A stretch of DNA of 64,000 nt from JAEWSN01 sp942493335 (lineage in GTDB: Bacteria > Bacillota > Clostridia > DSM-8532). Below the pieces are notes generated by a model, which was given only the letters and a program-made list of their open reading frames with translations, was not told the origin of the DNA and searched no databases. The stretch covers positions 2,914,001 to 2,978,000 of the forward strand of contig OW818693.1 of the NCBI GenBank assembly GCA_942493335.1. Reading direction: 5' to 3'. Position numbers and translations under genes: made by a program. Shown one piece after another: positions 1 to 8,301 of this stretch; position 1 is the first letter of the stretch, and every line of letters begins with the position of its first letter.

Positions 1-1
1 C

Positions 2-997
2 TGCGGCTTCCTGTGCCAGATTTACCGTGGTTCATCCATCGCCTATTGCGAAGGGTTGCGCCACATCCTCAAGAACATGAAGGAAGCCAAGGTTACCATG
101 CTGAACTGCGTGCCGCTCATCCTGGAGTCCATGCACCGGCGCATCTGGGACCAGGCAGGCAAGGACCCGGCATTGCTCAAGAAGCTGAAAACCGGCATCA
201 AGCTGAGCAATGCGCTTCGCGTCGTGGGCATTGACCTCCGCCGCAAACTGTTCGCACAGATCCACGAGAACTTCGGGGGGCACCTGCGCATGATGATTTC
301 CGGCGGCGCAGCCATCGCGCCGGAAGTGGTGAAAGGATTGCAGGATCTGGGCATCGCCTGCGTGCAGGGCTATGGCCTGACGGAATGTTCCCCGATCATC
401 GCCCTGAACCGCAATTGCGACTTCAAGAACGATGCCGCGGGCCTTCCGATCCCCCATGGGGAAATCAGGATCTTCGAGGCGGACGCCACCGGCGTCGGGG
501 AGATCATCACACGCGGACCCAATGTCATGCTGGGTTATTATGAGAACGAAGAGGCAACCAACGCCAGCATCATCGACGGCTGGTTCCACACCGGCGATCT
601 CGGTCTTGTCGACAAGGATGGCTTTGTGCACATCACCGGCCGGAAGAAGAATGTCATCGTCACCAAGAATGGCAAGAACATCTATCCCGAGGAGATCGAA
701 TACCTGCTCGGCCGCTCGCCGCTCATCCTTGAATCCATGGTCTACGGGCGCGCTGCGGAAAACGACGGGGAGCTGGAAGTGTCCGCGGAGATTTTCCCGA
801 ACATGGAGAAAATGGCTGAACACCTTGGTGAGACCAATCCTTCCGCCGACAAGATCTATTCTGCGATCGACGAAGTGGTGCGCAGCGTCAACAAGCAGCT
901 CACCCTCTACAAGTACATCCGTTACTTCACGGTGCGCGAGGAGGAATTCGCGAAGACCACCAGCAAGAAGATCATCCGGAAAAACGTGAAGAAATAG
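2..997 (+). CDS. AMP-forming acyl-CoA synthetase, C-terminal part (5' end outside window)
   Basis: The reading frame is open from the first bases of the window, so the start lies upstream and about 331 residues are visible. The protein belongs to the ANL superfamily of adenylate-forming enzymes, which activate a carboxylate with ATP and transfer it to CoA. The visible motifs are GYGLTECSPI (adenylate-binding YGxTE), GWFHTGDLG (the ATP-ribose Asp) and GRKKNVIVTKNGKNIYPEEIE-type hinge and C-terminal lid sequence. The spacing and the C-terminal lysine-rich end resemble long-chain fatty acid CoA ligases. The substrate cannot be read from the sequence. A strong terminator follows 35 bp after the stop. 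The tract before the ATG at 56 encodes in-frame conserved-looking sequence, so that ATG is not the start. Confidence 0.88.
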   Translation, partial: CGFLCQIYRGSSIAYCEGLRHILKNMKEAKVTMLNCVPLILESMHRRIWDQAGKDPALLKKLKTGIKLSNALRVVGIDLRRKLFAQIHENFGGHLRMMISGGAAIAPEVVKGLQDLGIACVQGYGLTECSPIIALNRNCDFKNDAAGLPIPHGEIRIFEADATGVGEIITRGPNVMLGYYENEEATNASIIDGWFHTGDLGLVDKDGFVHITGRKKNVIVTKNGKNIYPEEIEYLLGRSPLILESMVYGRAAENDGELEVSAEIFPNMEKMAEHLGETNPSADKIYSAIDEVVRSVNKQLTLYKYIRYFTVREEEFAKTTSKKIIRKNVKK

Positions 998-1031
998 GGC
1001 CACGGCAGGCAGCTGCACTCCGCGCATGCAG

Positions 1032-1071
1032 AGAGGGACGCAAAACCGAAAGTTTTGCGTCCCTCTTTTTC
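1032..1071 (+). terminator. Rho-independent terminator after the acyl-CoA synthetase
   Basis: A perfect stem of about 15 bp (1032-1046 with 1052-1066) has a 5-nt loop and is followed by a T-run. It sits between the plus-strand synthetase and the end of the convergent deacetylase gene. Confidence 0.9.
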
Positions 1072-1104
1072 TGATATTTCAGGATGATCCCTTTTTGTTT
1101 CGAT

Positions 1105-2013
1105 TCACATTGCGCCGGACTCCCGTTCCATCTGTTTCGCGCAGCGGCACGGACTGTGCGGGGAAAACCGGTCCAACCGGGACAGGGCATCCGCCTGGAA
1201 CCGTTCGATGGTATGCCGCACATAATCCGAAACCGGAATGGACGGGTCCTCGACGAGCGGCAGCAAATCCACGGCAAAGGCCATTTCATGCTCGCTTCCG
1301 AGCGAATGGGCTTCCTGGTAGGTTGCGTTCGCGATGCGCCGTCCGCGCGCGGCCAGGTCAAAGAGCTTGTCTCCGGCCAGCTGGGACTTGTAGACCCGGA
1401 TAAGGCTGTCCGAAACATGATCCGGGTCATGCACCGGCAGCACGGTCCGATCACAGTGGACCAGCCAGTCCAGCCCGCGCCAGACTTCGCAGCCGTATAC
1501 CTTCTGGGGAAGCCAGCCTGTTTCGGATGCGACGGCGCGGAGGGCGGCGATCGTCCGCAGGCAGACGGCCACATGCGTATCGTGCCGATCAAACGGATTG
1601 TGAAGGAATACGGTGTCCGGGCGAATTTCAGCGATCAGCCCCTTCAGGTCGAGGTTCGGGCGCTCATCGCATGCATCTTTCATTTCCGCACTCTCATAGC
1701 CGAGCAGCGCGACCGCCGAATAACGGCCGATATCCGCCGCCTGTTTCTGTTCGCGGATCCGGACTTCCCTCATTTCCAGGTAGGTCAGCCCGGCATAGTC
1801 GCCTTCCCGCAGGGAACCGCTGCCGTTTGTGGCCACAACGCCGAAAAACGCTCGGGATTCTTCCCCCATTGCCTGAAGAATGCCTGAAATCGCCATGATC
1901 TCCAAATCATCGGGATGTGCGCCGACCGCAAGAATGGACGCACGCCGGTATGCCTCCGCGGCCGCGGCGCCATCCGGAGTGTACAATTCCGCATCATTTC
2001 TGCAAAAAGTCAT
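1105..2013 (-). CDS. PIG-L family (LmbE-like) deacetylase
   Basis: A 302-residue protein of the PIG-L/LmbE zinc-dependent N-acetylglucosaminyl deacetylase family. It has the family zinc motif AHPDDLE (residues 32-38), with the downstream HDTHVAV segment supplying the second zinc histidine. Known members deacetylate GlcNAc-type sugars or thiol-sugar conjugates (BshB, MshB). The exact substrate here is unknown. The start was chosen at the ATG preceded by GGGAGGTGATGGC; a longer reading upstream is low-complexity and unlikely to be translated. The next minus-strand gene upstream (a histidine phosphatase) is 228 bp away, so the two may or may not be co-transcribed. Confidence 0.85.
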   Translation of the reverse strand: MTFCRNDAELYTPDGAAAAEAYRRASILAVGAHPDDLEIMAISGILQAMGEESRAFFGVVATNGSGSLREGDYAGLTYLEMREVRIREQKQAADIGRYSAVALLGYESAEMKDACDERPNLDLKGLIAEIRPDTVFLHNPFDRHDTHVAVCLRTIAALRAVASETGWLPQKVYGCEVWRGLDWLVHCDRTVLPVHDPDHVSDSLIRVYKSQLAGDKLFDLAARGRRIANATYQEAHSLGSEHEMAFAVDLLPLVEDPSIPVSDYVRHTIERFQADALSRLDRFSPHSPCRCAKQMERESGAM

Positions 2014-2083
2014 GCCATCACCTCCCTGATTGTTCTTCCCCCTGCAGGGCTTCAATAAAACAGCCCGAAGCCCTTGTCCTGTC

Positions 2084-2128
2084 CGTACGCCCACTAATCG
2101 TACGCCCACTAACCGTGCCCCCAAAAAC
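2084..2128. repeat. Three 15-bp imperfect direct repeats
   Basis: Units start at 2084, 2099 and 2114. The first two (CGTACGCCCACTAAT/C) differ at one base and the third is degenerate. They lie in the 228-bp gap between the histidine phosphatase and PIG-L deacetylase genes. Confidence 0.6.
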
Positions 2129-2241
2129 GGTGCTGCCGCAAACCAGGCAACCAGAACCCGGACACCCGCAGACCGGACCGCACGTACCGGAGGGAGGCAG
2201 GCAGGCCGTCTCAACGGATTTTCACCTTGCGGATTTCCGCC

Positions 2242-2955
2242 TCAACGGACATTCGCTTCGAGACCCCGTGTGCTCCGCGGCAGTCCGGCCGCAAGCAGAT
2301 GACCCGTATCGCCCATGCCGACGCAGCGCGGCACCGCCCAATCCTTGGAGCGCTCCTCGAACAGGATGGTGGTGACGGAGCTTGGCGCAATCCAGAAACC
2401 TGACCAGAGGAGCGGCAACGGGATTTCCAGCAGGTGGGCGATCCAGGTCAGCGCAAGGCCGGCATGGCAGAAAACCGCAATCCGCTCCGGATTGGATCGG
2501 TTGAGCCGATATCGCGTATCCTGACGTTCGAAGCCGAATCCCGCGAGAAAAGCGTCGGATTCCCGCACGATGGTGTCGAAGGAACCGCGCACCTGATCCA
2601 GAACTGGGGCAAAAACCGGCATCTCATGCCAGTTTTCCTGTGTCGGCAAAGGGCGCTCCGCCCGGAGGACCTCGCCCGGAAACTGGAACAGCGCCTTGTC
2701 CCCATGGTCTTCCGTTGCGATGAACAACTCAGGATGCTGCTCCCGTGTCCAGTCCAGCACCGTATGCGGAAGCCCCAGCCGTTCCGCCGTGTAGCGCATG
2801 GTGTCCATGGCGCGCCCCAGCGGGGAAGTGAAGATCCGGTCCAGGCCTTCCTTTTCGAGCCGATCCGCCAAAGCCGCCGCTTCCCTGTGCCCGGCGGGTG
2901 TGATCGTATTGTTCCGGTAATCGGGATCCGCATGTCGGATGATGAGCAGTTGCAT
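2242..2955 (-). CDS. Histidine phosphatase family protein (phosphoglycerate mutase-like)
   Basis: A 237-residue member of the histidine phosphatase superfamily. The catalytic RHA motif (residues 7-9) lies in the first beta strand, followed by the TSPLGRAMDT segment typical of the second phosphate-binding arginine. The second catalytic histidine is in FCHAGLAL. Members remove phosphate from small metabolites or act as mutases; nothing visible fixes the substrate here. The start ATG follows AAGGAGGAGACC. It lies between an amidohydrolase and a PIG-L deacetylase on the same strand. Confidence 0.85.
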   Translation of the reverse strand: MQLLIIRHADPDYRNNTITPAGHREAAALADRLEKEGLDRIFTSPLGRAMDTMRYTAERLGLPHTVLDWTREQHPELFIATEDHGDKALFQFPGEVLRAERPLPTQENWHEMPVFAPVLDQVRGSFDTIVRESDAFLAGFGFERQDTRYRLNRSNPERIAVFCHAGLALTWIAHLLEIPLPLLWSGFWIAPSSVTTILFEERSKDWAVPRCVGMGDTGHLLAAGLPRSTRGLEANVR

Positions 2956-3072
2956 GGTCTCCTCCTTGGTACTCTTCACGCCATTGTCTCCCGCAAGCAG
3001 GATAAACCGGGTCTCTTCCGGGAAAGGGTCGGAAATCCACGCCTTTCAAGGTGCGGCGACCGCGGCCATCGG

Positions 3073-4344
3073 TCATTCGCCGAACAGCGCCTCCGCATTG
3101 TCGTGCAGCAGACGCCTGGCCAGTCCGAGGGCGTCTGACTTGTCGAGCCGGCCCTTGTCGATACGGTTGGACAGTGCTTCCGCAATGTTCTCCTTGGCAA
3201 ACTGAAGGTGCGCGTAAGTGCCTTCCACGAAAATGTAGTCACCGCCGAATCCGAGGATCTTGTTCGAAGGAAGCACCTCAAGCATTTCCTCCAGCACACG
3301 GACCGCGTATTCCTGGGAAATGACATGCACCCAGCAGAGATCCGCCCAGACATTCGGAAACTGTTTGCAGATGGCGGCCAGCTCCATGCCGTAGGGATAG
3401 CCGGTGTGGAAGACGTCGAAACGAACCTTCGGATGCTGCTTGAACAATCCGATGAGGTTGCCCGGTCTGGATTGACGGAGATCGCATCCGATCCCTTCCT
3501 GCAGCCCGGTATGGATCTGGAAGGGCAGGTCCAGATCCGCCGCGAAGCCGAGCAGCCGGTGCATCAGGAAATCCTGGAGCGGCTTCCGTTCGGCGCCGGA
3601 CAACACATCTCCCCGCAAAGTCCGGTCGAAGACGGCTTCCGCTTCTGCATGGGAAACAGGATCGAACTGCAAGGTCCGACTGTAGGCGATGGCGGACTTG
3701 AGCGCGACGATGTTCCGCTCCCGTCTGGCCTGCTGGACGGTTTCGCCCAGCAGGGACACATATTCCTTCAAACTGGAGAAAGGCCTTTGGTAACAGTCCA
3801 TCAGCGAGTCTGCCGATACGCTCCCGCCAATCTCCAGAAACAGGTCATATTTGGCGGATTCCCTGAAAAACGCTTGATCCGGCGGACGAATGTCACCCGG
3901 ATTTTCGATGAACAGGTCATCCTGCACACAGTACCGGATGTGGCAGATGTCCTTGAGGATCTGCTGATACCAGCCCGGCTGTTTTGTTTGCAGGAACGCC
4001 GCGTCGAGCTGCAGGTACGTGTCGTCATTCAGGGATGCGATGCCGAACAGGTCGATGCTTGCCCGCTGCAGCGCCCGAAAGTAGCTTGTGTTGCGGCACA
4101 GCTCCCAATACGGTTTCAGGATGGTCCACTTTTCCCGTACGTCCAGCCTGTCTCCCTGCAGCAGGCCCATCTTTTCAGGGGAAAGACCGGCCAGCATGAC
4201 ATCCGTGCTGGCGTAATGCGTCATGTACAGGGCGATGAAATCCGGACGGCCAGCCGTACGTGCGGCCTCCGTCTCCAGATGCTCGTGCGTGTCGATCACG
4301 GTCATGTCCTGCATGCCTTCACGAATCCATTTCCGGTTTTCCAT
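3073..4344 (-). CDS. Amidohydrolase family protein (TIM-barrel metal-dependent hydrolase)
   Basis: A 423-residue protein with the N-terminal HxH metal motif THEHLE (His20 and His22) in the first barrel strand. A later histidine segment, FHTGYPYGMEL, and a C-terminal GFGGDY strand follow, the arrangement seen in amidohydrolase-superfamily (amidohydro_2, uronate-isomerase-like) enzymes. Such proteins hydrolyse or decarboxylate a range of small substrates using one or two divalent metals; the substrate here is unknown. The start ATG follows GGGAGGGTTCTC. The upstream region (4345-4683) is shared with the divergent PII/polyamine locus. Confidence 0.78.
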   Translation of the reverse strand: MENRKWIREGMQDMTVIDTHEHLETEAARTAGRPDFIALYMTHYASTDVMLAGLSPEKMGLLQGDRLDVREKWTILKPYWELCRNTSYFRALQRASIDLFGIASLNDDTYLQLDAAFLQTKQPGWYQQILKDICHIRYCVQDDLFIENPGDIRPPDQAFFRESAKYDLFLEIGGSVSADSLMDCYQRPFSSLKEYVSLLGETVQQARRERNIVALKSAIAYSRTLQFDPVSHAEAEAVFDRTLRGDVLSGAERKPLQDFLMHRLLGFAADLDLPFQIHTGLQEGIGCDLRQSRPGNLIGLFKQHPKVRFDVFHTGYPYGMELAAICKQFPNVWADLCWVHVISQEYAVRVLEEMLEVLPSNKILGFGGDYIFVEGTYAHLQFAKENIAEALSNRIDKGRLDKSDALGLARRLLHDNAEALFGE

Positions 4345-4569
4345 GAGAACCCTCCCTGCTGCGGGAATCGGCGTACCGCCGCTTCTTCCGTTATACCGCA
4401 TGGAGGCGTGCGGAACAAGGCCACCGGACGGGTCTTTGCCGATTCCCGCTTCACACCTGACGAAAAACGAACCAACCGAACCACCCCCGGCGAAACAACC
4501 AGACCGACCGCCGAAACCGGGCGTTCATTCGGAAGAATCGACGATTCGTCTGTTTTTTACAAGTTTACA

Positions 4570-4617
4570 GTTGACTTCCTGCATAAACGGAATTAGAATA
4601 ACGTTCATACAGTCAAC
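4570..4617 (+). promoter_or_regulatory. Sigma-A promoter of the PII/polyamine locus, flanked by an inverted repeat
   Basis: The -35 TTGACT (4571-4576) and -10 TAGAAT (4594-4599) are separated by 17 bp, a near-consensus housekeeping promoter. The predicted start is near 4606, leaving a leader of about 78 nt before the PII gene. The promoter is bracketed by a perfect 7-bp inverted repeat, GTTGACT (4570-4576) and AGTCAAC (4611-4617), which might be an operator. The rest of the 4345-4683 gap shows no gene. Confidence 0.75.
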
Positions 4618-4628
4618 CAAAACAAAGC

Positions 4629-4665
4629 AAAGGCGCTTTTCTGTTTCAGCAGAGAAGCGCCTTTT
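4629..4665 (+). promoter_or_regulatory. Leader hairpin directly upstream of the PII ribosome-binding site
   Basis: AAAGGCGCTT (4629-4638) pairs perfectly with AAGCGCCTTT (4655-4664), followed by a short T-run and then the GGAGGAGG ribosome-binding site. It lies between the predicted transcription start and the gene. It could therefore act as an attenuator or stabilise the mRNA rather than end an upstream gene. Confidence 0.6.
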
Positions 4666-4683
4666 GTGTTGGAGGAGGTCGTC

Positions 4684-5022
4684 ATGAAGAAAATTGAAGT
4701 GATTACTCGTCCGGACAAACTTGAGACCCTAAAAGAAATTCTCGATGCTAGAAATTGCACAGGCATGACCATCCTTTCGGTGATGGGCTGTGGTCAGCAA
4801 CGCGGCAATGTGAATGAAATCAAGGGCATGAAGTTCAACATCAACCTGATTCCAAAGATCCAGGTCAATGCCGTAATCCAGGACGAGTTTCTTGAACCGC
4901 TGCTGATCGACATCCGGGAACGGATTGCCACGGGACATGTCGGCGACGGGAAGGTCTTCGTATCCGACATCCTTGACGCCATGCGCATCCGGACCGGTGA
5001 ACGCGGCACACGGGCCATCTAG
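4684..5022 (+). CDS. PII-family nitrogen regulatory protein
   Basis: A 112-residue protein that aligns without gaps over the full length of GlnB/GlnK-type PII. The conserved features are the GMTILSV start of the T-loop, the NLIPKI end of the T-loop and the B-loop TGHVGDGKVFV that binds ATP/ADP. PII trimers sense 2-oxoglutarate and adenylate charge and bind target transporters or enzymes. Position 51, the uridylylated tyrosine of enteric PII, is Phe here and position 46 is Ile, so regulation by uridylylation is unlikely. The start ATG follows GGAGGAGGTCGTC. It is the first gene of the polyamine locus, with its own strong promoter, and a terminator-like hairpin separates it from potA. Confidence 0.9.
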   Translation: MKKIEVITRPDKLETLKEILDARNCTGMTILSVMGCGQQRGNVNEIKGMKFNINLIPKIQVNAVIQDEFLEPLLIDIRERIATGHVGDGKVFVSDILDAMRIRTGERGTRAI

Positions 5023-5053
5023 CCCACCTCCAACCATTTCAGGAATCGATGAT

Positions 5054-5098
5054 GAAGGGGTCATCTTCCGGCAAGGCCGGCAGACGGCCCCTTTTTGT
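5054..5098 (+). terminator. Terminator-like hairpin between the PII gene and potA
   Basis: AAGGGG near 5055 pairs with CCCCTT near 5088-5093 around an inner CCGG/CCGG hairpin, followed by five Ts. It probably lowers read-through from the PII gene into potA. Confidence 0.6.
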
Positions 5099-5135
5099 AC
5101 AATCCGCCCCGATGCGGGCCGAAGGGGGATGCACG

Positions 5136-6242
5136 ATGAACAAGATGGTCGAGTTGAGTGAAGTGGACAAATACTACGGAGCCAACCATGTGGTCAAACG
5201 TCTTGACCTGGCTGTGCGTGAAGGCGAATTCCTCACCCTGCTGGGCCCGTCCGGGTGCGGAAAGACGACGACGCTCCGCATGATCGCCGGATTTGAAAAA
5301 CCATCGGGCGGACAAATCCGGGTCGGAGGAGAGAACGTGGAGGACCGCGAACCCTATGAGCGGGACGTCAACACGGTTTTCCAGAGCTACGCCCTTTTTC
5401 CCTACAAGACCATCGAGGAAAACATCGGCTTCGGTTTGAAGATGAAGCGCATGCCGAAATCGGAAATCCGCACCCGTGTGGCGGAAACGCTCGCGCTGGT
5501 TCAACTGGACGGATACGGACCGAGAATGCCCTCACAGCTTTCCGGCGGACAGAAGCAGCGTGTCGCCATCGCCCGTGCGTTGGTGAACCGGCCGAAGGTC
5601 CTGCTGCTGGACGAACCCCTCGGCGCGCTTGACCTGAAGCTGCGAAAACAGATGCAGGTCGAGTTGAAACGGCTTCAAAGGCGGCTTGGCATCACCTTCG
5701 TCTATGTCACGCACGATCAGGAGGAGGCCCTGACCATGAGCGACCGGATCGCCATCATGAACGGCGGCGTCATCGAGCAGCTGGGTCAGCCTGACGATAT
5801 CTACGAGCGGCCCTGCTCCAGGTTTGTCGCCGAGTTCATCGGGGAATCGAACATCCTGGACGCCACCGTGGCGGGAACGCTGCCGGAAGGGTTCCTGGTC
5901 CGAACAGAGACAGGTGCCGTCCCGGTTTCGATCGGAGACTACGAACCCCGGGAATTCATCCATCTTTCCATCCGGCCCGAAAAGCTCCGCATTTCGTCGG
6001 TTCCCGTTCCGGGCTTCGATCTGGCAGGGGAAGTCCGTGAGCATGTCTACGCAGGATCCATCCTGAAAAGCATCGTCATGTTGCCGAACGGTCAGGAAAT
6101 GAAGCTGACGCAACTGGCGGGCGGCGACCTTCCGCCGGAAGGATCCGTCGCGCATGTGCACTGGAATCCGGCGGATGCTGTCGTGATGCGCACAAAATCC
6201 CATCAGATCTACAGCCTCATCGACAACATGGAATGGGGGTGA
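5136..6242 (+). CDS. potA: Spermidine/putrescine ABC transporter, ATP-binding protein
   Basis: A 368-residue ATPase of the PotA/CUT1-like group. Walker A is GPSGCGKT (residues 37-44), the signature is LSGGQKQRVAIARAL, Walker B is VLLLDEPLGALD, and the switch histidine is in YVTHDQEEAL. A C-terminal TOBE-type regulatory domain (about residues 240-368) follows. It powers polyamine import through the adjacent PotB/PotC permeases with PotD as binding protein. The ATG at 5136 was chosen because it follows GAAGGGGGA; earlier in-frame codons lack a ribosome-binding site and run into the terminator hairpin. The stop nearly abuts potB. Confidence 0.92.
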   Translation: MNKMVELSEVDKYYGANHVVKRLDLAVREGEFLTLLGPSGCGKTTTLRMIAGFEKPSGGQIRVGGENVEDREPYERDVNTVFQSYALFPYKTIEENIGFGLKMKRMPKSEIRTRVAETLALVQLDGYGPRMPSQLSGGQKQRVAIARALVNRPKVLLLDEPLGALDLKLRKQMQVELKRLQRRLGITFVYVTHDQEEALTMSDRIAIMNGGVIEQLGQPDDIYERPCSRFVAEFIGESNILDATVAGTLPEGFLVRTETGAVPVSIGDYEPREFIHLSIRPEKLRISSVPVPGFDLAGEVREHVYAGSILKSIVMLPNGQEMKLTQLAGGDLPPEGSVAHVHWNPADAVVMRTKSHQIYSLIDNMEWG

Positions 6243-6247
6243 ATCGC

Positions 6248-7177
6248 ATGACAAAGGCGGAAACAGGCGTCATCGGCAAGGAGAACACAAGGAGCGCATC
6301 CGTTCTGCCCCGGCTGGGAAAGGCATTCAAGCTTCGGAGTCCCATGCTGGCCACCGTGGGGCCGGTAACCCTGTGGCTTCTGCTGCTCGTGGCCATCCCC
6401 CTGCTATATGTGTTTGTCCTGAGTTTCCTGTCCCGGGATGCGAACGGGAATGTACTCTTCCGGCTTACCCTCGGCAACTATGCCAAGCTCTTCAACCCTG
6501 AATATCTGCGCATTTACGGGATGTCGCTGCTGGTGGCCACGGCCACGACCCTTATCGGCATCCTGCTTGCCTATCCCTTCGCGTATCACATGGCAAACGG
6601 GAGCGCACGGAAAAAGGTTTTACTCATGATGCTGGTCATCATCCCGTTCTGGACCAATTCCCTGATCCGGCTCTACGGCTGGAAAACACTCCTGGGCGCA
6701 AGCGGTGTCGTCAACAGCGCGTTGAAGGGGCTCGGCCTCATCGACAAACCGCTGGAACTCCTTTTCAATACCCCTGCGGTCATCCTCGGCATGGTCTACA
6801 CCCTGATCCCGTTCATGATCCTTCCGATGTACGCATCCATCGAAAAGCTGGACAAGACCCTGCTGGAGGCGGCTTCCGACCTTGGTGCGAACCGGACCTC
6901 CGCTTTTTTCGAAATCACGCTGCCCCATACGGCCGCAGGCATCTTCGCCGGATCCATCATGGTTTTCATTCCGGCGCTGGGCTATTTCTTCGTTTCCGAT
7001 CTGATGGGCGGCGGAAACAACATGCTCATCGGGAATCTCATCAAGAACCAGTTCTACACGGCCCGTAACTGGCCGCTGGGCGCGGCGCTGAGCATCGTGC
7101 TCATCCTGGTCACGCTCCTGCTGGTGAAGCTGTACCAGAAGGCGGGCGGCGACCTGGACGACCTTGGCGTCGCCTGA
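6248..7177 (+). CDS. potB: Spermidine/putrescine ABC transporter permease
   Basis: A 309-residue inner-membrane permease of the binding-protein-dependent family. It has about six hydrophobic segments, starting with one at residues 35-57, and the EAA loop EAASDLGANRTSAFFEITLP, which docks onto the ATPase. The sequence pattern (SLIRLYGWKTLLG and VSDLMGGGNNMLIGNLIKNQF) is characteristic of PotB. The start at 6248 is preferred over an in-frame ATG at 6233 because GGGGGTGA sits five bases before it. The gene begins 5 bp after potA. Confidence 0.92.
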   Translation: MTKAETGVIGKENTRSASVLPRLGKAFKLRSPMLATVGPVTLWLLLLVAIPLLYVFVLSFLSRDANGNVLFRLTLGNYAKLFNPEYLRIYGMSLLVATATTLIGILLAYPFAYHMANGSARKKVLLMMLVIIPFWTNSLIRLYGWKTLLGASGVVNSALKGLGLIDKPLELLFNTPAVILGMVYTLIPFMILPMYASIEKLDKTLLEAASDLGANRTSAFFEITLPHTAAGIFAGSIMVFIPALGYFFVSDLMGGGNNMLIGNLIKNQFYTARNWPLGAALSIVLILVTLLLVKLYQKAGGDLDDLGVA

Positions 7178-7234
7178 CACGGGATGACACAGGCATGGCT
7201 GGATTCGGGAGAATACGGGCGTGATCTGTGATTC

Positions 7235-7296
7235 GGGACCATCGGAGCGCTGCTTGACACGGGACAATCGGAGCGCAGCTTGATCCGGGACAATCC
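7235..7296. repeat. 26-bp tandem repeat, about 2.4 copies, between potB and potC
   Basis: Two units (7235-7260 and 7261-7286) differ at only a few bases and a third begins at 7287. They fill much of the 141-bp gap between two otherwise compactly arranged permease genes. No T-run or promoter motif is evident. Confidence 0.8.
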
Positions 7297-7318
7297 AGGC
7301 CACAGGAGGTGACAAGAC

Positions 7319-8122
7319 ATGAGGCAACTTCGCATCCGCACCCTCGCCCTGCTGGGAAAGCTGCATGCCGGTGTCATGCTGGCCTTTCTCTACCTTCCGA
7401 TCCTTGTCGTGGTGGCCTTCTCCTTCAACCAGTCCAAACGCAACATCGTCTTCACGGGATTCACGCTGGACTGGTATGGAAAGCTGTTCCAAAACACGCG
7501 CCTGATCGACGCGCTGGGCAATACGGTGATCGTCGCGCTGGCCAGCACCGCCATATCCGTAGCAGTCGGCACGCTGGGTGCGATCGGCCTGCACAAGTAC
7601 AGATTCCGCGGGAAGGGCGGCGTGGAAGCCCTCATGTACATCCCGGTCGTCATTCCGGAAATCATCCTCGGCATCTCCCTGCTCGCCCTCTTCACTTTCG
7701 GGCACCTTCCTCTGGGTCTGCTGACCCTGATCATCGCCCACGCCACCTTCTGCATCCCGTTTGTCGTGTTTACCGTCAAGGCGCGGCTGAGCGGATTCGA
7801 CGCATCTGTGGAGGAAGCCGCCATGGATCTCGGTGCCACACGATCGAGAACCTTCCTTGAAGTCACCCTGCCAGCTCTGATGCCAGGCGTCGTCTCCGGC
7901 GCCATGCTTTCCCTGACGCTTTCCATGGATGATGTCATCATCAGCTTTTTCGCAACCGGTCCCGGCAGCACCACGCTGCCAGTCCAGATCTTCTCGATGG
8001 TCCGTTCCGGAGTCTCACCGGACGTCAATGCACTTTCCACCCTGATCCTTCTGGCCACCATCGGGTTGGTGCTCCTGATGCAGGGGAGGGATCTTGCAAG
8101 GGCGAAGCCCCGGGAGGGCTGA
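7319..8122 (+). CDS. potC: Spermidine/putrescine ABC transporter permease
   Basis: A 267-residue permease with about six membrane segments and the EAA loop VEEAAMDLGATRSRTFLEVTLP facing the ATPase. The N-terminal LYLPILVVVAFSFNQSK and the central TLSMDDVIISFF segments are typical of PotC. It pairs with PotB to form the channel. The start follows a consensus AGGAGGTGAC. It is separated from potB by the 26-bp tandem repeats and lies 180 bp upstream of potD. Confidence 0.92.
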   Translation: MRQLRIRTLALLGKLHAGVMLAFLYLPILVVVAFSFNQSKRNIVFTGFTLDWYGKLFQNTRLIDALGNTVIVALASTAISVAVGTLGAIGLHKYRFRGKGGVEALMYIPVVIPEIILGISLLALFTFGHLPLGLLTLIIAHATFCIPFVVFTVKARLSGFDASVEEAAMDLGATRSRTFLEVTLPALMPGVVSGAMLSLTLSMDDVIISFFATGPGSTTLPVQIFSMVRSGVSPDVNALSTLILLATIGLVLLMQGRDLARAKPREG

Positions 8123-8301
8123 CGCTTCCTTCCCCGGACAGAACAGGAATCGGCCCCGCCGATTTCCGGCCTGCGCACCCGATGCATGCGCAGGCCCGAC
8201 ATGCCGCATCCAAAAGGAAGGTGATAATGACCGGATGGAAGACAGGCAAAACAACCGGAAAAACCAAACAAGCCCGTTCATACGGCGAGGAGGACAATCC
8301 C

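Noticed and set aside
8227..8301. Upstream in-frame start for potD with a good ribosome-binding site
   Set aside because: It would place a hydrophilic extension before a normal lipoprotein signal peptide. The start at 8302 has its own GGAGG and gives the expected N-terminus.
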